Positions 8,706 through 16,970 of a DNA stretch of 64,000 nt are shown one piece after another (the stretch's first letter is position 1; every line of letters starts with the position of its first letter). The DNA is from Actinomadura viridilutea. Lineage in GTDB: Bacteria > Actinomycetota > Actinomycetes > Streptosporangiales > Streptosporangiaceae. The stretch spans positions 1-64,000 of the forward strand of contig PVNI01000024.1 in NCBI GenBank assembly GCA_003001795.1, in the 5' to 3' direction. The notes under the pieces are model-generated. The model searched no databases, was not told the DNA's origin, and was given only the letters and a program-made list of their open reading frames with translations. Both the position numbers and the translations under genes were made by a program.

Positions 8706-9219
8706 ACGAGTCGAAACAGTCATCGAAAATGCGGCGATGCCGATGATATCGGCATGTCGAATCCGGTGGGCGCGGTGAAAGCCGTCATATCGGGTGATGA
8801 TCGTGACGACATGTCAGAAAAGTGCCCTGTGTGATCGACTACTGCGAACCGCAGCGACCTGTCCTACGTCGTGGCGGTATAGGGGAGGTCAGGTCCTTCT
8901 CGTCGCCGGGCGAACCGCGCGTGAACCTCGTCCAAGCGACACGCATGGCGGCGTAAACGCGCGAGATCTCGGCGCCCGCGCGCATCAAGCGCCGGTAAGT
9001 CGGAAAACCGGCGCCGATGAATTCTGGAATATGGGTCGAGAAAGCCTGGCGTGTCTTCCTCGACCTTCGACTAGCTTTTTGACTCGCACTCCCACTCGTG
9101 GTCGCACATCGCTGCTCGATTCCCCGAGCGAGCGCGTCTGCGCCGGCGGTTCCCCCCAAGCCTCCGGCGAGCTGCGCGCCTCGGTGGTGCTGCCCTGTCA
9201 CCGAACGAAAGGGACGGCA
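8706..9219. other. Intergenic, no supported gene
   Basis: The oxidase reading frame stays open upstream to 8794, but the region has stretches of unusually low GC, poor codon bias and no start with a ribosome binding site. I read it as untranslated leader or promoter DNA. A weak 8-bp hairpin (GCGCCGGT at 8989-8996 with ACCGGCGC at 9007-9014) is the only structure I see. Confidence 0.5.
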
Positions 9220-10641
9220 ATGCTGAGCAGACGTGGAATCCTCAAGGCGGGCGCGGTGTCCGCCGCCGGAGCGACGATCCCGGACCTGGTCGCGGAGCGG
9301 CACGCCGACGCGGCCGTGGCCCGGCCCAAACCGTTCTCCAGGCCGCTGTACGTACCCAAGACGGCCGTTCCCGTGCATCGGTCGAAGACGACGGACTTCT
9401 ATGAGATGACGATCCGGGAGGCCGCGGTCCAGATCCTGCCGGGCCGCAAGACCCGGGTCTTGGGCTATGACGGCATGTTCCCCGGCCCCACCGTCCGGGC
9501 CCGCGCCGGCCGCCGGGTCGTCATCCGGCAGTGGAACAGGCTGCGCCGCGACGCCGTCGTCCACCTGCACGGCGGGCTCGTCCCGCCCGAACACGACGGG
9601 CATCCCGCCGACCCCATCGCGCCCGGCCGGTACCGCGACTACGTCTACGCCAACCGCCAGCCGCCCGCGACCTTGTGGTACCACGACCATTCGCACCACA
9701 AGGAGGCCGAGCTGGTGTACCGCGGGCTGGCCGGCTTCTATTTGATCGACGACCGGCCGGAGCGGTGCCCGAACCTGCCGTCGGGGCGCTACGACATCCC
9801 GCTGATGCTGCGCGACGCGCGCTTCGACAAGCACGGGCAGCTGGTGTTCGGCATGGACGACGACAACGGCCGAAACATCCTGCTGGTCAACGGACGGCCC
9901 CAGCCGTACTTCAAGGTGTGCCGCCGCAAGTACCGGCTGCGGCTGCTCAACGGCTCCAACATGCGTCACCTCGCGCTGCGGCTGGGGAACGGCGCGGAGC
10001 TCGCGGTGATCGCCTCCGATGGCGGGCTGCTGCCCGAGCCGCTGCCCGCCACCAGTGTCAGGCTGTCACCGGCCGAACGCGTCGACGTCGTCGTCGACTT
10101 CGCGCGCTACCGGGAGGGATCCCGCGTGGTGCTGTACAACACCGCCGGCTCCAGCGACGCCACCAGGCGGGTCATGTGCTTCCACGTGGGGGAGCGGGTG
10201 CCGGACTGCGGCGAGCTGCCCGACGAGCTCGGCGACAAGTTCGACCTCGGCGACGCCGAGGTCGTCCGCGATGTCAACCTGAGCACCGACGCGAAGCGGG
10301 GACGCTTCCTCATCGACGGCAAGACGTTCGACATCGACCGGATCGACATGCGGATCCGGTGCGGCCAGACCGAGCTCTGGCGCGTGCACAACCGCGACCG
10401 GAGGCCGGCGACGCTGCACAACCTTCATCTGCACGGCACCCATTTCCAGGTGGTGGAACGCAACGGCAGACGGGTGTCCGGGCATGAGACGGGTCGCAAG
10501 GACACCGTTTCGGTCCCGATCGGCGGCAACGTCACCATCAAGGTCTGCTACGACCGCCACCTGGGCCGCTACCTCTACCACTGCCACCTGCTCGATCACG
10601 CGTCCATGGGCATGATGGCGCAGGCGGAGATCATCAAATAG
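9220..10641 (+). CDS. Tat-exported multicopper oxidase
   Basis: 473 residues. The N-terminus MLSRRGILKAG is a twin-arginine signal (S-R-R-x-I-L-K) followed by an alanine-rich segment. All four copper-binding blocks of the family are present: HLHGG, WYHDHSHH, HLHGTHF and HCHLLDHASMGMM. The last gives the type 1 His-Cys-His-Met set. It resembles CueO, CotA and bilirubin-oxidase-like enzymes, which oxidise metals or phenolics outside the cell using O2. ATG 9220 is chosen because GAAAGGGA precedes it and the Tat motif follows immediately. It is monocistronic; substrate unknown. Confidence 0.92.
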   Translation: MLSRRGILKAGAVSAAGATIPDLVAERHADAAVARPKPFSRPLYVPKTAVPVHRSKTTDFYEMTIREAAVQILPGRKTRVLGYDGMFPGPTVRARAGRRVVIRQWNRLRRDAVVHLHGGLVPPEHDGHPADPIAPGRYRDYVYANRQPPATLWYHDHSHHKEAELVYRGLAGFYLIDDRPERCPNLPSGRYDIPLMLRDARFDKHGQLVFGMDDDNGRNILLVNGRPQPYFKVCRRKYRLRLLNGSNMRHLALRLGNGAELAVIASDGGLLPEPLPATSVRLSPAERVDVVVDFARYREGSRVVLYNTAGSSDATRRVMCFHVGERVPDCGELPDELGDKFDLGDAEVVRDVNLSTDAKRGRFLIDGKTFDIDRIDMRIRCGQTELWRVHNRDRRPATLHNLHLHGTHFQVVERNGRRVSGHETGRKDTVSVPIGGNVTIKVCYDRHLGRYLYHCHLLDHASMGMMAQAEIIK

Positions 10642-10778
10642 ACGCCGCCGCCGCGCGGACATCAGTGTGATCAACGTTCTGCCGGGCATTGTCGTCACGG
10701 TCGGCGACGACGAGCGGGGCGGGCGGCCGCTCCCGCTCGGCGACGCCGCGGCAGGACATCCACGAAGCGGGGGCTTGA

Positions 10779-11675
10779 ATGAAAAACGACGCCAATAAAC
10801 ACGTTGTCGGGTTTCTCGGCTTGGGCGCCATGGGCACCGGCATGGCGATACGGCTGGTCGAGGCGGGGCATTCGGTCCGCGTCTACAACCGCACGGCGGA
10901 AAAGGCCGCACCGGTCGTCGCCGCGGGGGCGCACGCGGCGGAGTCGCCGGGGGACGCGGTGGACGGCGCGACCGCCGTCTTCGTCAGCCTGGCCGACGAG
11001 CCCGCGGTGGAGAAGGTGCTGTTCGCCGACGCCGTGCACCGGCTCGCGCCCGGCACCCTGGTGATCGACACCTCGACGGTGTCGCCGGACTTCGCGCGCC
11101 GGGCCGCGCGCCGACTGGCCGCGTCGGGCGCCCGCAGAGTGGAGGCGTGCGTGTTCGGCAACCCGGCGCAGGCGCGCTCGGGGGAGCTGCGGGTGCTGAC
11201 GGCGGGGGACCCCGCGGACGTGGACGCGGCCCGCGACCTGCTGGAGGCCGTCGGCCGCGAGGTGCGGCACTACGGCCCGCCCGGCGCGGCCGCCACCATG
11301 AAGCTCGTGCTCAACATGCTGATCGGCGCGGAGATCGCGGCGATGGCCGAGGCGGTGGAGCTGGGCCGGTGCGCCGGGCTGGACCGCGACGCGGTGCTGG
11401 AGTGCGTGGCCTCGACCGGCATCGGCTCGGCGGTCATGTCGTTCCGTGCGCCGATCATGCGGGAGCGCCGCTACGAGCCCCCCGCGTTCCGCACCCGCCT
11501 CATGGCCAAGGACCTGCGTTACGCCGTGGAGCTGGCCGAGGAGGTCGGGACCGAGCTGCCGCTGGCCGAATGCGCGCTGGACCTGGTGCAGCGGGCCGTC
11601 GACTGCGGCGACGGAGACCGCGACCTCGCCGTCCTCGCCGAGCACGCCGGACGGCACCCGGCAGGGGTCGGGTAG
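10779..11675 (+). CDS. 3-hydroxyisobutyrate dehydrogenase-like NAD(P)-dependent oxidoreductase
   Basis: 298 residues. The N-terminal dinucleotide motif GFLGLGAMGTGMA (about residues 11-23) and the catalytic-lysine helix (AATMKLVLNML, about 170-180) match beta-hydroxyacid dehydrogenases. The substrate loop is unusual: where most members have a D-x-P-V-S-G-G type motif, this one reads ACVFGNPAQARSG. The substrate may therefore not be 3-hydroxyisobutyrate; imine reductases and related enzymes share the fold. It is preceded by a purine-rich GAAGCGGGGG and followed by a strong terminator, so it is probably a single-gene unit. Confidence 0.82.
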   Translation: MKNDANKHVVGFLGLGAMGTGMAIRLVEAGHSVRVYNRTAEKAAPVVAAGAHAAESPGDAVDGATAVFVSLADEPAVEKVLFADAVHRLAPGTLVIDTSTVSPDFARRAARRLAASGARRVEACVFGNPAQARSGELRVLTAGDPADVDAARDLLEAVGREVRHYGPPGAAATMKLVLNMLIGAEIAAMAEAVELGRCAGLDRDAVLECVASTGIGSAVMSFRAPIMRERRYEPPAFRTRLMAKDLRYAVELAEEVGTELPLAECALDLVQRAVDCGDGDRDLAVLAEHAGRHPAGVG

Positions 11676-11686
11676 CGAGGCGCGCG

Positions 11687-11730
11687 GGGGCCGCGCCCGC
11701 CGCCCGGGTCCCGGTGGCGGGCGCGGCCCC
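11687..11730 (+). terminator. GC-rich hairpin after the 3-HIBADH-like gene
   Basis: GGGGCCGCGCCCGCC at 11687-11701 pairs with GGCGGGCGCGGCCCC at 11716-11730, a perfect 15-bp stem that extends further with one bulged G. It starts about 11 bp after the stop codon. Confidence 0.85.
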
Positions 11731-11820
11731 GCGCCACAGGCGGCCCCCGACGACGGTGGCGATCTCCATTCGCCTACCATGAGTGATGATCAGTTGCTCA
11801 GTGTGTTCATCGGGGGTCTC

Positions 11821-12015
11821 ATGAAGCGATTTCTGATCGTCTGCGGTCTCGCCGCCGCGCTGCTCGCCCCTGCATGGGCCGGATCGTCCGGCGAGACCGG
11901 CGTCCTCGCACCGGGGTTCGCCCCCGGCCTCGCGCCGCTTCTCCACTCGGACGCGCGTCAGACGGAGCACGGCCCGGTGCTCGCGTTGCGGCACTGCGGG
12001 CCGCGGTGTCACTGA
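11821..12015 (+). CDS. Small secreted peptide (64 aa), function unknown
   Basis: ATG 11821 follows a GGGGGTCTC element. Residues 1-20 (MKRFLIVCGLAAALLAPAWA) form a clear Sec signal peptide with a likely cleavage after AWA. The remaining 44 residues are Gly/Pro/Ala-rich and end in a Cys-Gly-Pro-Arg-Cys-His tail that could form a tight disulfide or bind metal. I recognise no family. An upstream segment from about 11760 is a plausible promoter. The gene may be real but is short. Confidence 0.5.
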   Translation: MKRFLIVCGLAAALLAPAWAGSSGETGVLAPGFAPGLAPLLHSDARQTEHGPVLALRHCGPRCH

Positions 12016-12177
12016 CACCCGCGGACACCCGTACGTGACGCGGGCTGCGGGTGATGCGAGTGCGTCGCAGTGTCGGGGCAGCGCCCTTCGGAGCCGGTCG
12101 CGACTTCGCAGTAGCAGTGCTCGCTATGCTGGGCAGCCGATCGCAAGAGCGTCAACTCCCGGACGGAGGAGCAACCG

Positions 12178-12894
12178 GTGGCCCGGGCGCTGCGTCCCGT
12201 CGACCTGGCGCGCGCGGCGAGCGTGTCGACCCAGCAGATCCGCAACTACGCCGACGCGGGCGTCCTGCCGCCGACGCCCCGCACGCCGTCCGGGCACCGC
12301 AGGTTCGGCGTCCGGCACCGGCGGGCCCTGCTCGCCTACCGCGCCCTGGCCAAGGGGTACGGGCCGGTGACCGCGCAGGCGATCATGCGGGCCGTGCACG
12401 CGGACGACGTGCCCGAGGCGCTCGCGTTGGTCGACGCCGCCCACGCGGCGCTGCACGAGCAGCGCCGGGTGCTGCGCGCGACGAGCGAGGCGCTGGAGGC
12501 CGCCGCGCGGCGGGCGCCGGACGACCCGGCCGTGCCGCGGTCGGGATGGCGCATCGGAGAGGTCGCCGCCCACCTGGGCGTACGCGCGTCCGCCCTGCGC
12601 GTGTGGGAGGCCGCGGGGCTGCTGCGCCCCGCGCGCGAACCCGGCACCGGCCACCGCCGCTTCAGCCCCGCCGATGTCCGCGACGCCCAGATGATCCACA
12701 TGCTCCGGCAAGGGCACTATCCGCTGCCGCGGATCCGCGCCGTCCTGGACGAGCTGCGCCGCACCGGCAGCCGCGAGGCGCTGCACGCGGCCATCGCGCA
12801 GCGGCGGGCGGCGCTGGCGCAGCGCGCGGCGGCGATGCTGGAAGGCTCCAGCCACCTGCACCACTACCTCGCCGACGAGGATCCGCCCGGCTGA
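12178..12894 (+). CDS. Double-MerR transcriptional regulator (TioE-like)
   Basis: 238 residues from GTG 12178, preceded by GGAGGAG. It holds two MerR-type winged-helix domains in tandem: residues about 5-45 (RPVDLARAASVSTQQIRNY, then HRRFG) and about 124-165 (RIGEVAAHLGVRASALRVWE, then HRRF). Conventional MerR proteins have one DNA-binding domain and dimerise, so a single chain of this layout could bind a palindrome alone or read two sites. It matches what is annotated as TioE family in actinomycetes. No effector-binding domain is visible. Its target is unknown. Confidence 0.85.
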   Translation: MARALRPVDLARAASVSTQQIRNYADAGVLPPTPRTPSGHRRFGVRHRRALLAYRALAKGYGPVTAQAIMRAVHADDVPEALALVDAAHAALHEQRRVLRATSEALEAAARRAPDDPAVPRSGWRIGEVAAHLGVRASALRVWEAAGLLRPAREPGTGHRRFSPADVRDAQMIHMLRQGHYPLPRIRAVLDELRRTGSREALHAAIAQRRAALAQRAAAMLEGSSHLHHYLADEDPPG

Positions 12895-12898
12895 GCCG

Positions 12899-13678
12899 TC
12901 AGGAGCGGGCGTATCTGGCCGGGGGAACGCCCACCGTCGCGGTGAAGTCGCGGATGAGGTGCGACTGGTCGCAGTACCCGAGCTCGTCGGCGAGCGCGGC
13001 CCAGTCGACGTCGTCGCCCTGGTCGGCGCGGGCGGCGGCCTCGTGCAACCGGGCCCGGCGCATCACCCACTTCGGACTGGCGCCCACATACTCGGCGAAC
13101 AGCCGCTGCAGGGTGCGGGTGGAGACGTGCAGCGCCTCGGCGGCCTGGTCGACGCGGAACAGCGCCGGGCGGGCGACGATGCGCTCCACCATGCCCGCCA
13201 CCTCCTCGGCGACCGGGTCCGGCTCGGGCAGCCGGGGCAGCAGGAAGCCCTCGGCGAGGGCGATCATCTCGTCCGGGCCGTCGGCCTTCAGGACGGCGCG
13301 GCAGACGTCCTCAACGGCAGGACCGAAGAATTCCTCGGCGGGCACCCTCCGGTCGGCGAGTTCGCTGACCGCGACGTCGATGAACGGGCGGAACCAGCCG
13401 GGCCGGAACTTGACCCCGAGGACCTGCCCGCGCCCTTCCAGACGGCGGACGAACAGGCTGCGGTGCACCCCGTACACGTACGGCGCGGGCTCCTCGAACA
13501 CCAGGTGGACGTTGGGATGGGAGAGCACCTTCGTCTCATAGGGCTCGGCGACGTTCCAGCGCACATGCCAGTAGAACTCCACGAACCGCGCCAGCTCCGC
13601 CCGGGGAGCGCGGCGGTCCAGTTCGACGAAGGCGGCCTGCTCGTCCGGATACAGAACGCCGCGTCCCAAGTCCCCCAC
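12899..13678 (-). CDS. AraC-family transcriptional regulator
   Basis: 259 residues from GTG 13678; the frame is open to a TTG at 13708, but that start would run into the shared promoter. An N-terminal DUF6597-like sensor half contains FVEFYWHVRW and LGVKFRPGWFRPF, followed by a C-terminal AraC HTH pair with FRVDQAAEALHVSTRTLQRL and LADELGYCDQSHLIRDF. It is divergent from the TIGR03086 gene, a pairing common in actinomycetes, and probably controls it through the short region between them. The MerR gene converges on it, with stops 4 bp apart. Confidence 0.88.
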   Translation of the reverse strand: MGDLGRGVLYPDEQAAFVELDRRAPRAELARFVEFYWHVRWNVAEPYETKVLSHPNVHLVFEEPAPYVYGVHRSLFVRRLEGRGQVLGVKFRPGWFRPFIDVAVSELADRRVPAEEFFGPAVEDVCRAVLKADGPDEMIALAEGFLLPRLPEPDPVAEEVAGMVERIVARPALFRVDQAAEALHVSTRTLQRLFAEYVGASPKWVMRRARLHEAAARADQGDDVDWAALADELGYCDQSHLIRDFTATVGVPPARYARS

Positions 13679-13697
13679 GCGACCAGGGTATCTGGCG

Positions 13698-13736
13698 CGT
13701 TTGTCCAAGAGGCCCGGCGTGCGGCCTTCCTAGCGT
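13698..13736. promoter_or_regulatory. Divergent promoter with TTTGTCCAAGA element
   Basis: TTTGTCCAAGA at about 13700-13710 lies between the AraC gene and the TIGR03086 gene. CTAGCGT near 13730 could serve as a -10 box placing transcription start at or next to ATG 13744, which would give a leaderless mRNA. The role is inferred from position. Confidence 0.4.
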
Positions 13737-13743
13737 GGCCCGC

Positions 13744-14325
13744 ATGCACGAGCTGTACGCCTACATGAAGGAATGCGCCGCCGAGGCCGCCCGCGTCGCC
13801 CGCGGCGTCGACGCCGACCGGCTGGCCGCACCGACCCCCTGCACGGAGTTCGACGTGCGGGCGCTGGTGAACCACTGGGTTCTCTACACCTCCCACGGGT
13901 TGGAGCACCGGGCCCTGCGCAAGCCGCTGCCGGAGGCGCTCACCGAACGCGACTTCACGGCCGAGCCCGACTGGGCCGACGCGTACGCGGCGCAGCTCGA
14001 CCGGGCCGTGGCGGCCTGGGCGGACCCGGCGGTATGGGAGGGCGAGATCGACCTCGGCTTCGCGACCTCCCCGGCGCGCCAGATCGCGTCGCTGATCATC
14101 AAGGAGATGGCGGTGCACGGGTGGGACGTCGCGGTGTCCACCGGCCAGGAGTACACCGTCTCCTCCGAGACGGAGGAGTTCCTGCTGCGGGTGGTCGACG
14201 AGCACGCCGAGATGTACCGGAAGTACGGCGGGTTCGCCGACCCGGTGCCGGTTGACGCCGGAGCCTCGGCGTTCGAACGCGCCCTGGCGCTGTCGGGCCG
14301 CGACCCCCATTGGGCGCCGCGCTGA
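13744..14325 (+). CDS. TIGR03086 / mycothiol-dependent-isomerase-fold (DinB-like) protein
   Basis: 193 residues from ATG 13744; an in-frame GTG lies 9 bp earlier. The sequence follows the TIGR03086 pattern: an N-terminal helix, PTPCTEFDVRALVNHW (about residues 35-50) and IKEMAVHGWDVAVSTGQ (about 119-135). The conserved His residues of HW and HGWD are where DinB-fold proteins bind metal. Many such proteins act in mycothiol-dependent detoxification, but the reaction of this subfamily is unknown. It is divergent from an AraC gene that probably regulates it. Confidence 0.82.
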   Translation: MHELYAYMKECAAEAARVARGVDADRLAAPTPCTEFDVRALVNHWVLYTSHGLEHRALRKPLPEALTERDFTAEPDWADAYAAQLDRAVAAWADPAVWEGEIDLGFATSPARQIASLIIKEMAVHGWDVAVSTGQEYTVSSETEEFLLRVVDEHAEMYRKYGGFADPVPVDAGASAFERALALSGRDPHWAPR

Positions 14326-14326
14326 T

Positions 14327-14357
14327 CCGCCGTCATCCAACCCGTCAGTGACGGCGG
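14327..14357. terminator. Bidirectional hairpin between TIGR03086 and TetR genes
   Basis: CCGCCGTCA at 14327-14335 pairs with TGACGGCGG at 14349-14357, 9 bp perfect, right after the plus-strand stop and before the convergent TetR stop. Confidence 0.7.
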
Positions 14358-14400
14358 GCGGGGTGCATGACATCCCCCGTCGTAGTCCGTTCGCCAGGAA

Positions 14401-14991
14401 TCAGCCGTCTTGGCCGCCGGCGAGCAGCGCGGCCAAGGCGGCGGCGAAACGCTCCGGCGCGACGCCCGCCGGAGACCGGCCGAAGAACTCGCGGGACAGG
14501 TGGTAGCCGGCCAGGGCGGACACCACCACGGCGAGCAGGGCGCGCGGGTCGCCGTCGCCGGGCACGGCGCCCAGGTCGCGGCTCAGGTGCTCGGCCTCGT
14601 CGGCGATGCCGTCGTCCAGCAGCGCGCCGCGCACCTTGTCCGTCAGCTCGGGGAACCGGCCGTGCTCGTGCGCCAGCAGCATGATCAGCGGCCGGATCGC
14701 CGCCAGGTAGTCGAGCTGCTGCAGGAAGCGGCGGGTCAGCGCGGCCTGGGCGTCGCCGCCGACCGGGCCGCGTTCGAACGTCTCCCGAAGCCGCCGGGCG
14801 CGTTCCAGCTCGCGTTCGAAGACCGCCTCGAACACCTCGCGCTTGGACCGGAAATGTCGGTAGAAGCTGCCGCTGCCGGGGGAGAGCCCGGCGCGCAACT
14901 CGATGGCGGTGACGGCGGTGCCGCCGAAGCCGCGCTCCAAGACGAGCTCCAGCGTCGCGTCCATGATGCGCTCGCGCGTGGGGGAGGGCAC
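14401..14991 (-). CDS. TetR-family repressor
   Basis: 196 residues from GTG 14991; the frame is open to 15084 but the extra codons overlie the operator. The N-terminal HTH runs from TRERIMDATLELVLERGF through LSPGSGSFYRHFRSKREVFE (about residues 4-58), followed by an all-helical ligand domain. It is divergent from the GH5 hydrolase at 15075, and the 84 bp between them carry four alternating half-sites. It therefore probably represses both itself and the hydrolase. Confidence 0.88.
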   Translation of the reverse strand: MPSPTRERIMDATLELVLERGFGGTAVTAIELRAGLSPGSGSFYRHFRSKREVFEAVFERELERARRLRETFERGPVGGDAQAALTRRFLQQLDYLAAIRPLIMLLAHEHGRFPELTDKVRGALLDDGIADEAEHLSRDLGAVPGDGDPRALLAVVVSALAGYHLSREFFGRSPAGVAPERFAAALAALLAGGQDG

Positions 14992-14994
14992 CTC

Positions 14995-15032
14995 TGCAAG
15001 ATAGCTCTTGCTTATGCAAGAGGGTTCTTGCA
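14995..15032. promoter_or_regulatory. Four-half-site TetR operator
   Basis: Half-sites alternate in orientation every 10 bp: TGCAAGA (14995-15001), CTCTTGC (15005-15011), TGCAAGA (15015-15021) and TCTTGCA (15026-15032). Any adjacent pair forms a palindrome with a 3- to 4-bp centre. Spacing of one helical turn suggests cooperative binding of two dimers, as in QacR. It sits in the divergent promoter of the TetR and GH5 genes. Confidence 0.75.
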
Positions 15033-15074
15033 CAGTGGAGGCGCGTCCATGGCCCCCCGGCGGAAGGCCCCGCC

Positions 15075-16970
15075 ATGCGAGCACCGTTCGCGCGTCTGCA
15101 CGCCGTCCGTCCCCTCACCGCCGCGGCGGTGGCGGCGGCACTGGCGGTCACCGTCACGCCCCCGATGCCCGACGCAAACGCCGACACCACCGCCCCTTCC
15201 CCGATCGTCGTCGCGCCCAAGCAGCAGTCCTGGGTCTTCCGGGACGGGGCCGGTCGGGAGGTGACGCTGCGCGGATTCAACGTCTCCGGCAGCACCAAGC
15301 TGTACGAGAACGGCCTGCTGCCGTTCCGAAGCACGGCGGACGCCGCCACGTCGGCGCAGGCCATGCGGGACCTCACCGGCGCCAACGTGATCCGCTTTCT
15401 CATCAGCTGGGAAGGCGTGCAGCCCGCCCCCGACCGCATCGACCACGCCTACCTGGACCGAGCGATCGAGCAGATCAGGGCGTTCACCGACCGGGGCATC
15501 CGCGTCCTGCTCGACTACCACCAGGACCTGTACTCGGCGCACCTCTTCCACCGCGACAGCTGGTACACCGGCGACGGCGCGCCCAAGTGGGTCATCGGCG
15601 CGGGGAACTACCCGAGGGAGTTCTGCGGCATCTGCCTGCTGTGGGGGCAGAACATGATGACGAACGCCGCCGTCCGCCAGGCCGCCCGCGACTTCTGGAA
15701 CAACCGCGTGCTCACCACCTCGGCCGGGCCGATCGGCGTGCAGGACGCCTTCCTCGAGCAGGCGTCGGCCATGATGGCCTACCTCGAGCGGAGGCTCCCG
15801 GCGCAGGCGTTCGACGCCATCGTCGGCATCGACCCCTTCAACGAGCCGTTCGACGGCGGCCTGGACGGCGCGACCGGGCTGGAATGGGAGAAGACCCGCC
15901 TCATGCCGTTCTACCGGCGCTTCCGCGCCGCCATGGACGCCGCGGGCTGGTCGGGCAAACCTCTGTTCGCCGAACCGCTGGTGTTCTGGAACACCGGGTT
16001 CTTCGAGCAGGGCGGCCTGGCGACCGTCGGAACACTCGGCACACGCATGGTGTTCAACAGCCACTACTACGACGGCGCCCGCATGACGCTCGACCCGTCG
16101 CCCGCCTCCGACGGCACCTACGCCGCGCCCATGAACAGGATCCGCGACCGGGCGGCGTCCCTGGGCACCGCCGCGATCGTCTCGGAGTTCGGCAACCGGC
16201 TCACGGGCGCGACCAGCGACCGGACGCCGTGGATGGTGCGCAGCATGTACCAGGCCTTGGACCACGGCGTCCCCGGCGAGAAGTGGTGGGACCGACCCTC
16301 CTCCGGCGGCACCGTGCTGTCGGGCATCCAATGGCACTGGGACATCTACAGCGGCCGCCACCGGGAGCCGATGAACGGCAACCCCGACAAGGTGCAGACC
16401 GACGGCGACGCCTGGAACGACGAAGACCACTCGGTCGTGCGCACCGACGACGCGGGCCGCGTCACGCCTCGGCTCGACCGGCGCGTCCTGGACCGGCTCT
16501 ACCCGGCGGCCGTGGCCGGCGACACCCTCGCGTTCGCCTACGAGGACCTGGCCCGCTCCGGCCACGACGGCGCAGGGCGACAGCAGACGTGGCTGACCGT
16601 CCCGCCGTCCATGCCCAACGTCGCCGCCTTGGTCAAGGACCGTCAGTATGGCGTGCTGGCATGGCGGGAGGCGCCCACGCGCGCCCCCACCGAGCTGCAC
16701 ATGCCCGCATCGTTCGCCCCCGCGGGCACGGTCGTCGTCAGCGACCTCGGCGCCCTCGACGGCGTCCCGTCCGACGGCGTGATCCGGATCGCCCAGGAGA
16801 TCGGCTCCCGCACCGCCCGTCGTCTGATCATCGAGCCGCCGGCCCGCACCCCCGGCGCGGTGCACTACGCGCTGATCGTCAACGCCGCGTCCGGCGAACC
16901 CGTCACCTCCGAGCTGCTCGCAGCGGCCCGCGCCGAACTCGAGGCCTGGAAGAACCGGCGATTCCCCTGA
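15075..16970 (+). CDS. Secreted glycoside hydrolase family 5, endoglycoceramidase-like
   Basis: 631 residues with an N-terminal signal peptide (hydrophobic segment about residues 13-28, cleavage near ANA). The (beta/alpha)8 catalytic domain has both GH5 glutamates: acid/base Glu257 in GIDPFNEPF and nucleophile Glu371 in IVSEFGNRL. Substrate-cleft motifs include RFLISWEG and LLDYHQDLYS. The latter, with the long C-terminal beta-rich domain (from about residue 460), matches endoglycoceramidases and related glycolipid glycosidases rather than cellulases. GGAAGGCCCC precedes the start. Control by the divergent TetR repressor is likely. The actual glycolipid is unknown. Confidence 0.87.
   Translation: MRAPFARLHAVRPLTAAAVAAALAVTVTPPMPDANADTTAPSPIVVAPKQQSWVFRDGAGREVTLRGFNVSGSTKLYENGLLPFRSTADAATSAQAMRDLTGANVIRFLISWEGVQPAPDRIDHAYLDRAIEQIRAFTDRGIRVLLDYHQDLYSAHLFHRDSWYTGDGAPKWVIGAGNYPREFCGICLLWGQNMMTNAAVRQAARDFWNNRVLTTSAGPIGVQDAFLEQASAMMAYLERRLPAQAFDAIVGIDPFNEPFDGGLDGATGLEWEKTRLMPFYRRFRAAMDAAGWSGKPLFAEPLVFWNTGFFEQGGLATVGTLGTRMVFNSHYYDGARMTLDPSPASDGTYAAPMNRIRDRAASLGTAAIVSEFGNRLTGATSDRTPWMVRSMYQALDHGVPGEKWWDRPSSGGTVLSGIQWHWDIYSGRHREPMNGNPDKVQTDGDAWNDEDHSVVRTDDAGRVTPRLDRRVLDRLYPAAVAGDTLAFAYEDLARSGHDGAGRQQTWLTVPPSMPNVAALVKDRQYGVLAWREAPTRAPTELHMPASFAPAGTVVVSDLGALDGVPSDGVIRIAQEIGSRTARRLIIEPPARTPGAVHYALIVNAASGEPVTSELLAAARAELEAWKNRRFP

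Noticed and set aside
8794-9219. N-terminal extension of the multicopper oxidase frame
   Set aside because: A Tat signal and ribosome binding site place the start at 9220; the extension has poor codon bias.
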